Shown in pieces: positions 36,943 through 46,950 of a stretch of DNA of 64,000 nt. The notes under the pieces were generated by a model, which was given only the letters and a program-made list of their open reading frames with translations, was not told the origin of the DNA and made no database searches. How positions within the stretch are numbered: the first letter of the stretch is position 1; each line of letters begins with the position of its first letter. The translations under genes and the position numbers were made by a program. Source of the stretch: Anisus vortex (taxonomy: Eukaryota; Mollusca; Gastropoda; Planorbidae); the NCBI GenBank assembly GCA_949126835.1, contig OX421493.1, positions 60,709,898-60,773,897 of the forward strand, written 5' to 3'.

Positions 36943-37460
36943 GAGATGATGATGATGATGATGATGATGATTTATATAGCGCGCCTATCCATGCTATGTT
37001 AGCATGCTCAGTGCGCTCTGGTTCCACGTTTCAGTTGTGGATGTGCTAAAAACAAAACAAAAAACTATACGCCTAGTTGAAGAGGAAGGTCTTTAAACTT
37101 CTCTTGAATGACTCTTTTTTTCTGGAATCCCTCAATGTCTGAGGCAATTTATTCCATAAATAAGGCGCTGCTGACTCGAAAGAGCGTACACCAAATGACT
37201 TCTTTTTGTGACCGTCCACACTGGGTACTTTGAATAGTGACTGTGATGAAGAGCGCAGCCCCTTAGTGGACACATGCTTGGGAATAAGTTCTTGAAGATA
37301 TTGAGGGGCAGTGCCTTCCATACAGCTATAGGCAAGTGACAGAATTTTATGGTCAATGCGCTTGGTCACAGGGAGCCAGTGGAGATCTTTAAGAACTGGG
37401 GTTATGTGGTCCGACTTCTTAATCCCTGATACAATTCGTGCCGCAGTGTTCTGAGATCTT
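36943..37460 (-). mobile_element. 5'-truncated L2/CR1-like LINE, 3' end of the RT ORF
   Basis: The minus-strand frame through 37460-37073 encodes the C-terminal part of a Jockey-superfamily reverse transcriptase. It runs from NTAARIVSGIKKSDH and HWLPV through KILSLAYSCMEGTAPQYL and LRSSSQ to AAPYLWNKLP and ESFKRSLKTFLF, a well-known tail of CR1/L2-group ORFs. The stop is at 37073. About 100 bp of 3' UTR follows (GCATGCTAACATAGCATGG, then GCGCTATATAAAT), and the insertion ends in an (ATC)n tail at 36943-36971. The copy lacks everything upstream of 37460, so it is a dead fragment. It lies inside TIR element 1. Confidence 0.85.
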
Positions 37461-38189
37461 TTTTAGTTCAATAATTCAATACGAGAATACCCTTCATTTA
37501 TTCATGTGGGTGTACATAATTTCATTCAAAGTATCAAAGAAATAAAAAATTCGACTGTTAGGCCTAATGTCTGGCCTATTTCTTGAGAAAACGTGTTAAA
37601 TGTCATTACCAAACAATTTATAAAGTAGTTTAATAAAGTCATTAGTAAACATCTTGACTTGCGCTACAATTTCAATTACGATAAGCTCATTTAGCCTACT
37701 ATGAATGTGGGTGGACATAACAATCTCATTCAATGTATCCATTCAAAGTATTAAACTAATAATTAGACTATTAGGCATAATGCCCGTTTCTTTATAAATA
37801 TGTTAATATCAATTTCAATACGCTCTACGTCTCTCGTTTGTACTTGTAGTTGGGTGGTCAAATAGCAAGCCTGCCGGAATAATATCTTCCAAATTCCGAG
37901 CACGTGACGTGCTCGCCGGAAGAATATCTCCCGCAATATTTTGTCCGGTCGCCGGACGTATATCTCCCGCGCTATACGTCCGGTCGCCGGACGTATAGAC
38001 ACTGCCTAATTTTAACACAATTGCGTTCTTCACTATCAAAAACATAATCATTTGAATTTTCATTGCAACCCATGATAGTAGCACAACGATTTTATGCATC
38101 GCCATAGTTTAAGCGTAATTATTTATACATTTTCTCTGTTACCATTGGTAGCATTCTGAAATGAATTAGGCCTACACTACCAGTAATTT

Positions 38190-38263
38190 AATGGTAATGG
38201 TAATGGTAATTTATATAGCGCTTCTATCCATGCTATTTTAGCATGCTCAGTGCGCTCTAGAAG
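38190..38263 (-). mobile_element. Isolated LINE 3' tail fragment
   Basis: A (TAATGG)n stretch is followed by TTTATATAGCGCTTCTATCC and AGCATGCTCAGTGCGCTCT. This is nearly the same text as the 3' end of the LINE at 36943-37460, in the same orientation. Only the 3' untranslated tail remains. Confidence 0.65.
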
Positions 38264-38699
38264 ACTATTAATCTGTGAGAGGTTTCACTGATGCCGGTTA
38301 AGCGCTCGTGATAACAACTCAATAGCTTATAAATAAATGTTTTCATTAATCTTAAACTCTGAAATATTTATAAGAAAAATATGAAATATTTGTCAATTTT
38401 TTTACGCATATGTTTTGAAACATGAAGTGTTTAAATAGGCCTAATACTAATTTTTTATTGGTAGGCCTACAGGCCTATATAATGAAACATTTTTTCATTT
38501 TTTTCGTACTAATAGGCCTATACAAAAAAATAGTATTTTCAAAAACAAAAATCCCAATGAGCACTTTAATCATTTAATTTAAAGTATTTATGATTAAAAT
38601 ATATACTGTGAAAATGTCATTGAGCGTGTAGGCCAACAACCCTTATAAAGTTATGAGCATTATAATTATATTGAATTAACATTTTCGGTCACAATTTTA
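38264..38699. other. AT-rich spacer, nothing recognised
   Basis: Only several TAGGCCTA-type motifs are visible; no gene or repeat can be supported. Confidence 0.4.
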
Positions 38700-39311
38700 T
38701 TAATTAATTCGGCGGCATTTTACGTCTTGATAGACGATCCATTTCCTTTGCAGGTCCTCATATGGCTAAAGAGGCCAATCAGTCACGGCCACACTGGCTA
38801 TAGATGATTGTAGCGGAGGGGACCACATTTTTCTCACCTTCTTGTTCCTGCAAGCCTGGAACCTTCTTTGATTCATGCCCTCCAGGTGGGCATATGTTGC
38901 GCCATGATCTCCCAACTGTTTGGGTCAATTTGGAGGTGCTTCATAACTCTTGCACAGACATCCGCAAATCTCAGTTTTGGACGTCCAGCAGGTCTCTGTC
39001 CCGAAGCTAACGTTCCATAAAGGATGTCCTGTGGAAGTCGACCCTGTGGCATTCGGTGTACATGACCTAGCCAGCTGAGACGTCTATTGCTGAGAGTAAT
39101 GTGGATGTCTTGACGCCCTGCTCTTCGTATGACCTCTGCATTTGAAACCCTGTCCTGCCATCTTATATCTAGAATGCATCTGAGACACCTGACGGGAAAG
39201 GTGTTTAGTTTTCTCTCTAGATATGAATATGTGCTCCATGTCTCACTGTCGTACAGCAGGGTACTCAGAACGCATGTTCGGTAAACTAGTGACTAAGTGG
39301 AGCTTGTAAGC
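38700..39311 (-). pseudogene. Decayed LINE, C-terminal ORF segment (interrupted by hAT MITE)
   Basis: Translated on the minus strand in pieces, this region gives the C-terminal signature of non-LTR reverse transcriptases: RRLSWLGHVHRMPQGRLPQD, then YGTLASGQRPAGRPKLRF, then DPNSWEIMAQ and a final WR. Frameshifts and stops break it. It continues upstream (rightwards) in 39642-40015 after a 330-bp hAT MITE that inserted into it. It lacks the LINE 5' half in this orientation. Confidence 0.8.
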
Positions 39312-39641
39312 CAGGGGTCGGGAGCCTTTTTGTCTGAGAGAGCCATAGACACCACGTATTTTAAAAAAAGTAATTCTATGAGAGCCATACATTATGTTTA
39401 AAACTAAAAATTCAAGTAAATGTGTGCATTTTGTGTAAGTTTATCTCCTTTACCAATTCTGATGCTTAGCTGCAGTAGACTTTAGCTCATTTTTAGAATG
39501 AAATATTGATATGCAATTAATATGTAGATCAAAGGAGTCTAAAGAAACATTTTTGTTTGTAATCGAACATTTGTCTGCGAGCCAGATGCAGCCATCAATA
39601 TAGCCACATTTGGCTCTCGAGCTAAAGGTTCCCGACCCCTG
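39312..39641. mobile_element. hAT-type MITE inserted in the LINE
   Basis: Starts CAGGGGTCGGGAGCC and ends GGTTCCCGACCCCTG, inverted repeats matching at 14 of 15 positions. The flanking 8-mers are TTGTAAGC (39304-39311) and GTGTAAGC (39642-39649), an 8-bp target-site duplication with one mismatch. Internal text such as TGAGAGAGCCATA and GAGAGCCATAC near the ends is typical of widespread hAT MITEs. There is no coding capacity. Removing it restores continuity of the surrounding LINE. Confidence 0.85.
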
Positions 39642-40015
39642 GTGTAAGCAGTGGGATCATCCAGACAAGTTTTTTAAAAATCTTGCCATAGTGCCCATGG
39701 CTTTAGCTATTCTACTACTGATCCCCCCATCTAGAAGCACATCGCTTGATATTTTGGCCCCGAGGTAGCAGAAATCGTCAACTACTTCTAGTGTATGGCC
39801 ACCAATAGTGATGCTTGGCACAATTGCATCATTTTGATCCAGTACCTTGGTTTTGTTTTGACTAATGCTGAGGCCAAATATTTGGCATGCATTATCAAGT
39901 TTATCAATGAGCGTCTGGAGCACGTTTTCAGATTTGGCAATAATAACTGCACCATCAGCATTGAGAAGTTCCCTAACCAGCACACTCTTAAATCTGCTAA
40001 ATGGCTGTGTGATGC
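39642..40015 (-). pseudogene. Decayed LINE, RT palm/thumb segment
   Basis: Minus-strand frame 39985-39657 encodes the region around and after RT motif C. LVRELLNADGAVII stands where LFYADDAV is expected, so the catalytic aspartate pair is destroyed. It continues through LIDKLDNACQIFGLSIS, KTKVLDQ, then FCYLGAKISSD. Homology can be followed to about 40015. The same protein segment appears in the opposite orientation at 40900-40960. Confidence 0.8.
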
Positions 40016-40724
40016 GTCTATAATATGCTAGCTGTCACCGCTGGCTAGCAGTGTAACTGTAAAAGGAGTGCAATTAGTAAGTCTCTCTTGCCAGCATAAT
40101 AATATAGTCTATCCCACTGCCTTTACAAGCTTATGTGTCGCCCCAGTGCAAAAGTTTCAGTGCAGCCCCCTTGCGTGCTGTAACTGCTTGTTTAGTGCTA
40201 TATTTGCTATATTTATAGTAAATTTGTCGTCCCCCCTGGAAGTGCCACCGCCGGGCATATGCCCCCCTCCTCTGCCCCCCCCCCCCTATGTGAGGGCACT
40301 GGCCTCTTTACAACAAGTCCTATGCAGTACCTCCTCGTGGTGGCAGATTACACTGGGGCTGCGAGGTTCCAGGCTGAACTGAAAGGATCTCGGAGGATGT
40401 TTGTACCCTAGATGTGAGGCAGACATGGCCCGACGGCGTACGGACACGCCCTGCTGCCCACAAACCAAACCCCTTGCTTTAGGTTAATAGCCGCACTGCC
40501 TTGTGCATGCCCTGGGAGGGACTAAGGCTAAGGAAGTAAGCCCTGACAGAAAATCCGAAGTGGAGCCCGTAGGTTGATAGACAATGGTATAACCTCTGCT
40601 TTCCTACAAACTCCTGCAGCCATCTGGTCCCAAACGGTGGCGGTTACCCATCCCTTTGGACCCTGCCAGCATGGTAGAAAGGCGGTTCTTTTCGCCTGGG
40701 CAGCCCATGACCCGCTAATATTTG
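40016..40724. other. Stretch between inverted LINE halves, origin unclear
   Basis: GC-richer than its surroundings, with C runs near 40270. I cannot find a continuous frame or match a family. It may be more upstream sequence of the same LINE (5' UTR-like) or older filler. Confidence 0.3.
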
Positions 40725-40965
40725 CCCAGACTTTTCCCTTATAAAATGTTAAACAGGGCTGCGTACTTGCACCCACCTTGTTTGGAATATTCTTCTCGTG
40801 CCTATTGCACTATGCTTATGGAGAATACAAGGAGTGTGTCTTTATACCTTTACACAAGGACCCCTAGAAAGCTCTTCAACCTAAACAGGCTCAAAGCCAA
40901 AACAAAGCTTAAGAGTGTACTGGTTAGGGAACTTTTCTATGCTGATGAGTGTAATTACACAAGCT
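40725..40965 (+). pseudogene. Inverted LINE fragment with RT motif B and start of motif C
   Basis: Plus-strand translation gives NVKQGCVLAPTLFGIFFS (RT motif B), about 20 more residues, a stop at the KDP end, then after a frameshift LFNLNRLKAKTKLKSVLVRE and LFYADE, the start of motif C with the second Asp lost. This segment lies immediately 5' to, and slightly overlaps, the LINE segment found on the opposite strand at 39642-40015. The two pieces are therefore parts of one inverted insertion. Confidence 0.75.
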
Positions 40966-42415
40966 AAATAAAGGTGTTTTTTTTTATCATAACTTTTTTT
41001 TCTTGTGAAGACATTAATCTTCACAAACTTGGTATCATTGGAAAGCTGATGACATATTATGCTCTACCTAATAGATATACTTTTAATTAAATTGAAGAAA
41101 ATGAATGTTTAAGGAGTTTATCTTTTAAACAATAATAATTACAGAAATTACATTAATAGGCCTGTAGTGCTACTAAAAAAGTATCTGATAGTAATTAAAT
41201 TAATAATACAAATACATTTGTTTTAGAATTACTTATATTAATTAATTAATGTTTAACTAAGAAGATTAGCATCAAAACTCTTTTAAATGTCATTTAATTA
41301 GTCTGTATCAATTAATGAGCGTATTGTCTTGAATGCTCTTCGTTATATATAATTAATTAATCAGATAATGTCATATATTTTGTAACTTCTGAATAAGTTC
41401 TGAGTGGACAAATGTGGGAGACCTCTTTGTATGCTTAAAACAGATTTCATGTGCGATAGACTAGTGATTTCAAAAAACAACCTGATAAAAAAAACAACAA
41501 AAACAATGAATCTCTAGGCTACACACTAGGCCTATATCGATGCAATGCCATATATTAATGATTACCGGCTATCGCATTTGTAAAAATACAATTTTGCGTG
41601 ACATCTAGATAGGCTATATCTTCTTGTAAAGCGAAATATTTTTTATCTCTAGGCCTAGACTAAATCTCTGTACTATAAACGCATATTATTCTTTTACTTT
41701 TCGACTGACTATTGAAAAACAAAATAGGAAAAGGCCTACAAGGAAAAAAACATTTTTTTGGGGCCAAAATAACTAAGGAAAATATTTTTTTAAAAATACG
41801 TAGGCCTAGCCATAATAGTCTTTAGCATAGCATATTTTGTTGCTAATTATTATCTAGTATTAGGTTAGGTATAGACCTAGACTTGTCTTGTGTATGGCTA
41901 TAATATACGGTTTAAATATGTTTAGGAATGCTACTATCATTTTTATTATATAGTAGCCCTACCTACTAGCTACTAATACTAGGGAGGTACCATTTATTTT
42001 AAGATTATTGCATTGATTGAGATTTATTTTGTGAAAAGACTAATTTTTTAAATATTAGTAAAATATGAAAAATAATTTTTAAAATAATTAAGTAGGCTAT
42101 ATATGACAATTACTCACTAGTAAAATTTATTTTTGGGAACCCTAAGTTATTTCTTGTGTAGCTTATAAGTAAATACTGCACTGTCCATACACAGATCTAC
42201 AAACTAATAAGATGAACACAAAAAGGACATGTCAAATCCATAATTGATATTTGTATTAACCAAGGACTACTGAAGAGTAGTCCTTGGTATTAACGTAAAA
42301 CCATGTTTTTACATGTTTGCTATGTCCTATGTAGGCTACGTCGTGGCACAGGACACATGTAGAATTGTGTAATAAATTTGTATCATTTTTTGGGTAGGCC
42401 TAATAAAAAGTAACA
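40966..42415. other. AT-rich intergenic DNA
   Basis: No open frame, RNA or transposon can be supported. It has several TAGGCCTA motifs and one perfect hairpin (42259-42288, listed separately). Confidence 0.5.
42259..42288. repeat. Perfect 13-bp hairpin
   Basis: ACCAAGGACTACT (42259-42271), loop GAAG, AGTAGTCCTTGGT (42276-42288). The heptamer TATTAAC is repeated directly on both sides (42254-42260 and 42288-42294), like a tiny insertion with a target duplication. Confidence 0.8.
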
Positions 42416-45400
42416 TTCAATTCAATTCATTTCAATTCAATTTTATTCAGTCAATGCGTTTTACATCGAAAATATGTGATGTTGAATGTGACATCTACAA
42501 AAAAGAAAATTACATTACAATACTAGTAAGACACAACAATGAAAATTAATGAAAAAAAACACTTTTATAACAATGTACATTATGATAATATACAGAATAT
42601 AAGGAAAATTATTACAATTATGATCTTATAAGACGCTTCTGTCTTGTATTATTGAACAGTTTAACTGCTTGCGGATAACAGCTGTTAACAAATCTGCTGC
42701 TACCTCTAAATGCTCGAAGGCGACGGCCATGTGGAAGAAATTCAAAATAATGTCTCGAGGGGTGGGATTTATCCTTCATAATGTTAGTCATTTTACCTGT
42801 TAAGCGCTCTTGGTATAATGTTTCTAACGACTTAAGGTTAGTGCCAATAATTTTTTCTGCATTTTTGACAACTGATTCTAGCTTGTGTAAATTAACTACA
42901 GGTAGCCTGTCGAACCAAACTTCAATAGATCTTGTCAGTATGCTTTCAATAATAGCCCTATAGAAATTAGTCATTATCACTTTATTGACCCCACAGGACT
43001 TCAGCTTTCTAAGAAAATACATTCTCTGCCTTGCTTTCTTAAGGATATCAGTGCAGTTAATATCCCATGTTAGTTCATTGGATAAGACAGTGCCAAGAAA
43101 CTTAAAATCATAAACTCGTTCTACATTTGATCCCTGTATAACCAAGGGTGGGGGTGGGGGTTCGTTTCTCCTAAAATCTATGATCATTTCTTTTGTCTTC
43201 GATACATTAAGGTGTAAGTTGTTCTGGCTACACCAGCTCACGATAGTGTCTATTTGGCTACGATATGCGTGCTCATCTGCGTTTTTGATTAGGCCAGTAA
43301 CCGTCGTATCATCGGCATATTTTATAACCAGACAGCCAGGCTGTTCTGCTTTACAGTCATAAGTGAAAATAGAATATAGTTTAGGTGATAATGGACGACC
43401 TTGGGGGGTCCCAGTATTTAACGTTATACTGGTTGACACATTGTTACTAATTTTAACCTCCTGTGGGCGTTCTAATAAGAAGTCTAAAATCCAGTTACAT
43501 ATGTTAACAGGAAAAGAGAGTTGGTAGTAAAGTTTGTTGTACAATTGTTGTGGTATAATGGTATTAAAAGCTGAGCTATAGTCTATAAATAATATTCTTG
43601 CATATGACTTGCTTAACTCTAAGTGGTTTAATACCTCATGCACATTTATTGCAATAGCGTCATCTACTGATCTATTAGACCTGTACGCGAATTGAAAATT
43701 ATCGAAGTCTGATGGTAGTAAAGTATTTAAAAATTTCAAAACAATTGATTCAAAACATTTCATAGCCACAGATGTTAAGGCTACTGGTCTGTAATCATTT
43801 AATGTTTGTGGGGACTGCTTTTTAGGCACAGGCACAATGGTAGACTTTTTAAGGCATGTAGGGACCGAGCAGGTTTCTAGCGACCAATTAAAAATAACAG
43901 TGAATACAGGTGCCAGCTCTGCACTACACACTTTTAGTAGTTTTGTTGTTAACTTGTCTGGTCCAGCGGCTTTGTTAACTTTCAGTTTACTAAACGAGCG
44001 CCTTACGTCATGCTCGTCTACGACGAATGGTGGCGAGTCATTGGATGGCAATGGGACAGGGCTAGTTTTGTTGTCTTTATCAAACCTTGCGTAGAATACG
44101 TTTAACCTGTCAGGCAGGGTGGGGTCATCACACTCGGTGGTCTTAGGTGTGCCCTTGTATTGTGTTATGGTGTTCATATTGGCCCACATTTGCTTACTTT
44201 GCCCTGAGGAGAAAAGAACTTCAATTTTGTCTTTATATTTATTTTTTGCTTCTTTAATTGCTTTTTTCAACTTCGCCTTTGTTTGACGAAACAGTGTTGG
44301 TTCTTCTTTTCTGTTTCTGTAGGCTTTGTCCTTCTCACTTATTAATCTTTTAATGTCTTTGTCAACCCATGCTTTTGAATTCGGGTAAAAAGTAACTGTT
44401 TTTTTCGGCACACACACATCTTCGCAAAATTTTATGTATTCAGAAACCGTGTCTGTGTACTCATGAATTGTTGTGTGTTCATCACGGAAAATGTCCCATT
44501 CGGTGGTTTCAAAACAGTCTTGCAACTGTTCTGTCGCCATAACTGTCCATTGTTTTATTATTTTCTTTACAGGTTCAATAGATTTTGATTTTTGTTGGTA
44601 CATTGGTATCAACAAAACCACAGAATGGTCACTATTACCAAGGCCAGGCCGTTCAACAGACTTGTACGCGTGTTTGATCTTGCAATAACAGTGGTCAAGT
44701 GTGTTATCGCGCCGTGTTGGGCAGGTGACAAGCTGGTTGAAATCTGGGAGCACAGACCTTAGATTTGCCTGGTTGAAATCGCCGCTAATAATAGAGACCG
44801 AATCTGGGTCATCATTCTCTTGTTTAGCTATAATGCTTCGTAGCTCATTAAGGCTTTCTTTACTGTCAGCTTTGGGGTGAATGTATACGGCTGTCAAAGT
44901 TATGGAAGAGAACTCCCTTGGTAGATAAAAAGGTCTACATTTTAGCGATAAATGTTCTAAATTCTGAGAACAACCTTTTGATAACACTTTAACGTTGGTG
45001 CACCAGTTATTATTTATCATGAAACACACACCCCCTCCATCTTTCTTTCCTGTGGCTTTTTTGTCTCTATCACATCTATGAATAGAGAAATTCGGGGGTT
45101 TAACTAAATCATCAGGGTGTTTATCTAACCAGGTTTCTGTGAAACAGAATATCTGGCTGTTCCTAAAGTCTTGGTGGTTTGCTATTTTTGAAAACAGCTC
45201 ATCGGTTTTGTTGTACAGTCTGTTCACATTTGAAAGAATAATTGTAGGTAGTGGCAGGTAGCCATTCTTAAACTGATTTCTCGATTTTACTAGTAATCCA
45301 CTTCGCCTACCCCTTTTACGCTTGGCTTTGTTTTGGTGTTTACGGTGATTGTCGTTGTTTTGTTCCGTTGATAATCCAACAAATAATGAATTGTTCACAT

Positions 45401-45600
45401 GTCCTAAATGCTTAGAATACGTAGGGTTTAACAGTAGCAAGTCCTCTCTTGAATATTTAAACACACAATGTACAGAATTAACAAACACAAGTAAAGATAA
45501 CACAAGTAGTAGAGTCACAAACAACACGTCGCCATTGCTCGGCGCCATCTTGCAAAATTGTTGATGTCAAATTTTCTTGACCTCCCCTCTCTCCTATGTC
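42416..45600 (-). mobile_element. Near full-length L2/CR1-group LINE (non-LTR retrotransposon)
   Basis: A minus-strand element comprising a short 5' UTR (to about 45600), one long ORF (45548-42618) and a 3' UTR of about 200 bp. It ends in an irregular TTGAA-type repeat (the + strand shows ATTCAATTCAATTC at 42416 onward), the simple-repeat 3' tail expected of this LINE group. No poly(A) tail is seen. The 5' limit is approximate because no target-site duplication was found. The ORF being open suggests a recent insertion. Confidence 0.85.
42618..45548 (-). CDS. LINE ORF: APE endonuclease plus reverse transcriptase
   Basis: Intact 976-codon frame. The N-terminal endonuclease (about residues 105-315) shows FTETWL (Glu138), SGDFN (Asp257, Asn259), NTLDH (283-286) and SDH (306-308), the catalytic set of APE-type LINE nucleases. 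The reverse transcriptase follows: VPVPK near 575, LNDYRPVALTS near 585, motif A FIDYSSAFNTI (Asp656), motif B TGTPQG (712-717) and motif C YADD (744-747). All catalytic residues are present. The C-terminus (FLPHGRRLRAF, then SRFVNSCYPQAVKLFN) is typical of the L2/CR1/Rex group. The element would copy its RNA into nicked chromosomal DNA by target-primed reverse transcription. Two oddities: residues 8-30 form a strong hydrophobic segment resembling a signal anchor, and the ATG lies within AAGATGGCGCC, a YY1-type motif used by some LINE promoters. There is no separate ORF1. Confidence 0.9.
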   Translation of the reverse strand: MAPSNGDVLFVTLLLVLSLLVFVNSVHCVFKYSREDLLLLNPTYSKHLGHVNNSLFVGLSTEQNNDNHRKHQNKAKRKRGRRSGLLVKSRNQFKNGYLPLPTIILSNVNRLYNKTDELFSKIANHQDFRNSQIFCFTETWLDKHPDDLVKPPNFSIHRCDRDKKATGKKDGGGVCFMINNNWCTNVKVLSKGCSQNLEHLSLKCRPFYLPREFSSITLTAVYIHPKADSKESLNELRSIIAKQENDDPDSVSIISGDFNQANLRSVLPDFNQLVTCPTRRDNTLDHCYCKIKHAYKSVERPGLGNSDHSVVLLIPMYQQKSKSIEPVKKIIKQWTVMATEQLQDCFETTEWDIFRDEHTTIHEYTDTVSEYIKFCEDVCVPKKTVTFYPNSKAWVDKDIKRLISEKDKAYRNRKEEPTLFRQTKAKLKKAIKEAKNKYKDKIEVLFSSGQSKQMWANMNTITQYKGTPKTTECDDPTLPDRLNVFYARFDKDNKTSPVPLPSNDSPPFVVDEHDVRRSFSKLKVNKAAGPDKLTTKLLKVCSAELAPVFTVIFNWSLETCSVPTCLKKSTIVPVPKKQSPQTLNDYRPVALTSVAMKCFESIVLKFLNTLLPSDFDNFQFAYRSNRSVDDAIAINVHEVLNHLELSKSYARILFIDYSSAFNTIIPQQLYNKLYYQLSFPVNICNWILDFLLERPQEVKISNNVSTSITLNTGTPQGRPLSPKLYSIFTYDCKAEQPGCLVIKYADDTTVTGLIKNADEHAYRSQIDTIVSWCSQNNLHLNVSKTKEMIIDFRRNEPPPPPLVIQGSNVERVYDFKFLGTVLSNELTWDINCTDILKKARQRMYFLRKLKSCGVNKVIMTNFYRAIIESILTRSIEVWFDRLPVVNLHKLESVVKNAEKIIGTNLKSLETLYQERLTGKMTNIMKDKSHPSRHYFEFLPHGRRLRAFRGSSRFVNSCYPQAVKLFNNTRQKRLIRS

Positions 45601-45780
45601 GACAATTGTCAAACTTTTTCAGACCCCCTCCCCCCTATTTGGTTGTTTTAATTAATGGACGTCCACTTAGTTACGGCTTTTCAACTCATATAGATGATTT
45701 TATCTTAAACGTTATAAGCCGAAGAACTTATATTTCACAATAATATATAGATCAGTGATTATAATGCAAACATATTTTTT
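45601..45780. other. Spacer upstream of the LINE
   Basis: Short stretch with a pyrimidine-rich CCCCTCCCCCC run near 45625; nothing else recognised. Confidence 0.4.
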
Positions 45781-46042
45781 ACTCTATTTTGAAACATAAT
45801 TTTATTTAAAATGATATTTTTTAATCTAAAAGAACAATGTAGGCCTACATAATATTTTTCTTTATTTATAATTTTTAACAAATCTTTAAAAAAAAAAAAT
45901 TTAAGGTCAAGGTTGCTAATGACGCATCGATAAAACCAACAGTTTTAAAATGCACAGTGTCAGAATACGGTTCACTATTTTTACTTATTCCTACTCAGAC
46001 CCTCCGAGTTTCCGACTTTCCCACATCAGCGAATGTACCATT
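45781..46042. repeat. 262-bp tandem duplication, copy 1
   Basis: Begins ACTCTATTTTGAAACATAAT and ends GCGAATGTACCATT. It is repeated immediately downstream with few changes; this copy has an extra AGGCCT (GTAGGCCTACATAAT instead of GTACATAAT). Confidence 0.85.
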
Positions 46043-46296
46043 ACTCTATTTTGAAACATAATTTTATTTAAAATGATATTTTTTAATCTAAAAGAACAAT
46101 GTACATAATATTTTTCTTTATTTATAATTTTTAACAAATCTTTAAAAAAAAATAATTTAAGGTCAAGGTTGCTAATGACGCATCGATAAAACCAACAGTT
46201 TTAAAATGCACAGTGTCAGAATACGGTTCACTATTTTTACTTATTCCTACTCGGAACCTCCGAGTTTCCGACTTTCCCACTTCAGCGAATGTACCA
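46043..46296. repeat. 262-bp tandem duplication, copy 2
   Basis: Direct copy of 45781-46042, starting ACTCTATTTTGAAAC at 46043 and ending GCGAATGTACCATT. The difference at the AGGCCT motif shows that this motif can be gained or lost between recent copies. Confidence 0.85.
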
Positions 46297-46950
46297 TTGA
46301 CTGCACTGGTTCAATATGTCTGCCTCCTTGCTACGTGCGTGATATAATAGGACATACAAAAAGCGTAAGTTTTGTGGCAATAGATATCTAAATGCGAAAA
46401 AAGAATGAAGCTAAAGTGTATGTATGAAGTACTTAATGAATAGTGAGGTATTATAACTTATAACGGAGGCTGCTCCCAGTCTTTGCATAGCAGATGATAT
46501 GCATGTCCGCATGGCGAATTCGGAATTCAATTCCAATGTCAATGCCGCAATGCTTATACTATACTATGACTTTTATGGCCTATGGCTTATAATCAAACAT
46601 AACTTTTTTTGCTTTTAATCAAATAATACTATACCTTTAATCAGTTTGGTATTGATTTAAAGGAAAGTGAACGCTCCTTACTGAGAATATAAACTCATAT
46701 TTAACTTATAAAATAAATAGTAGCCTAATTTTTTAAATAGGCCTAATCAACTCGTCCCACCAACACTCTTTTCAATATTAACATTCATATGGCATATCAT
46801 ACCTAACCTAGTACTGGTAGGCCTACTAGTCTAGATAATTGTGAGCAACATGATAGGCTATGCTTTTTTTAATGCTATAGTTATAGGCTTGGTCTATCCT
46901 ATGTAGTAGTATGTAGCCTACATGTAGGCCTACTATGTATTTTTTAATAA
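46297..46950. other. AT-rich intergenic DNA
   Basis: No supportable gene or repeat; only scattered TAGGCCTA motifs. Confidence 0.5.

Larger units (their letters stand above)
36691..38006. mobile_element. TIR element 1 with palindromic ends and internal tRNA-like block
   Basis: The left end (from CGGAGTGTCTGCGCGTCC) and right end (to GGACGTATAGACACTGCC) are long inverted repeats of about 60 bp. Both are built from short palindromes (CGTCCGGCGACCGGACG and its complement) joined by GGGAGATATACG. The flanks are TAATTTTA at 36683-36690 and TAATTTTA at 38007-38014, an exact 8-bp target-site duplication. Further palindromes lie inside (TCACGTGA near 36763; GAGCACGTGACGTGCTC near 37897). No transposase is present. 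A tRNA-like block lies just inside the left end and a truncated LINE has inserted behind it. The architecture matches the element at 46951-48116. An 8-bp duplication fits hAT, P or Merlin-like superfamilies; the ends do not let me choose. Confidence 0.75.

Noticed and set aside
37763..38105. Minus-strand frames of 79 and 96 codons at the right end of TIR element 1
   Set aside because: They read through the palindromic terminal repeats (RPATGR-type text) and cross the element boundary.
39795..40776. Several 60-104-codon frames around the inverted LINE
   Set aside because: They are out of frame with the LINE homology or lie in C-rich filler, and have no recognisable features.
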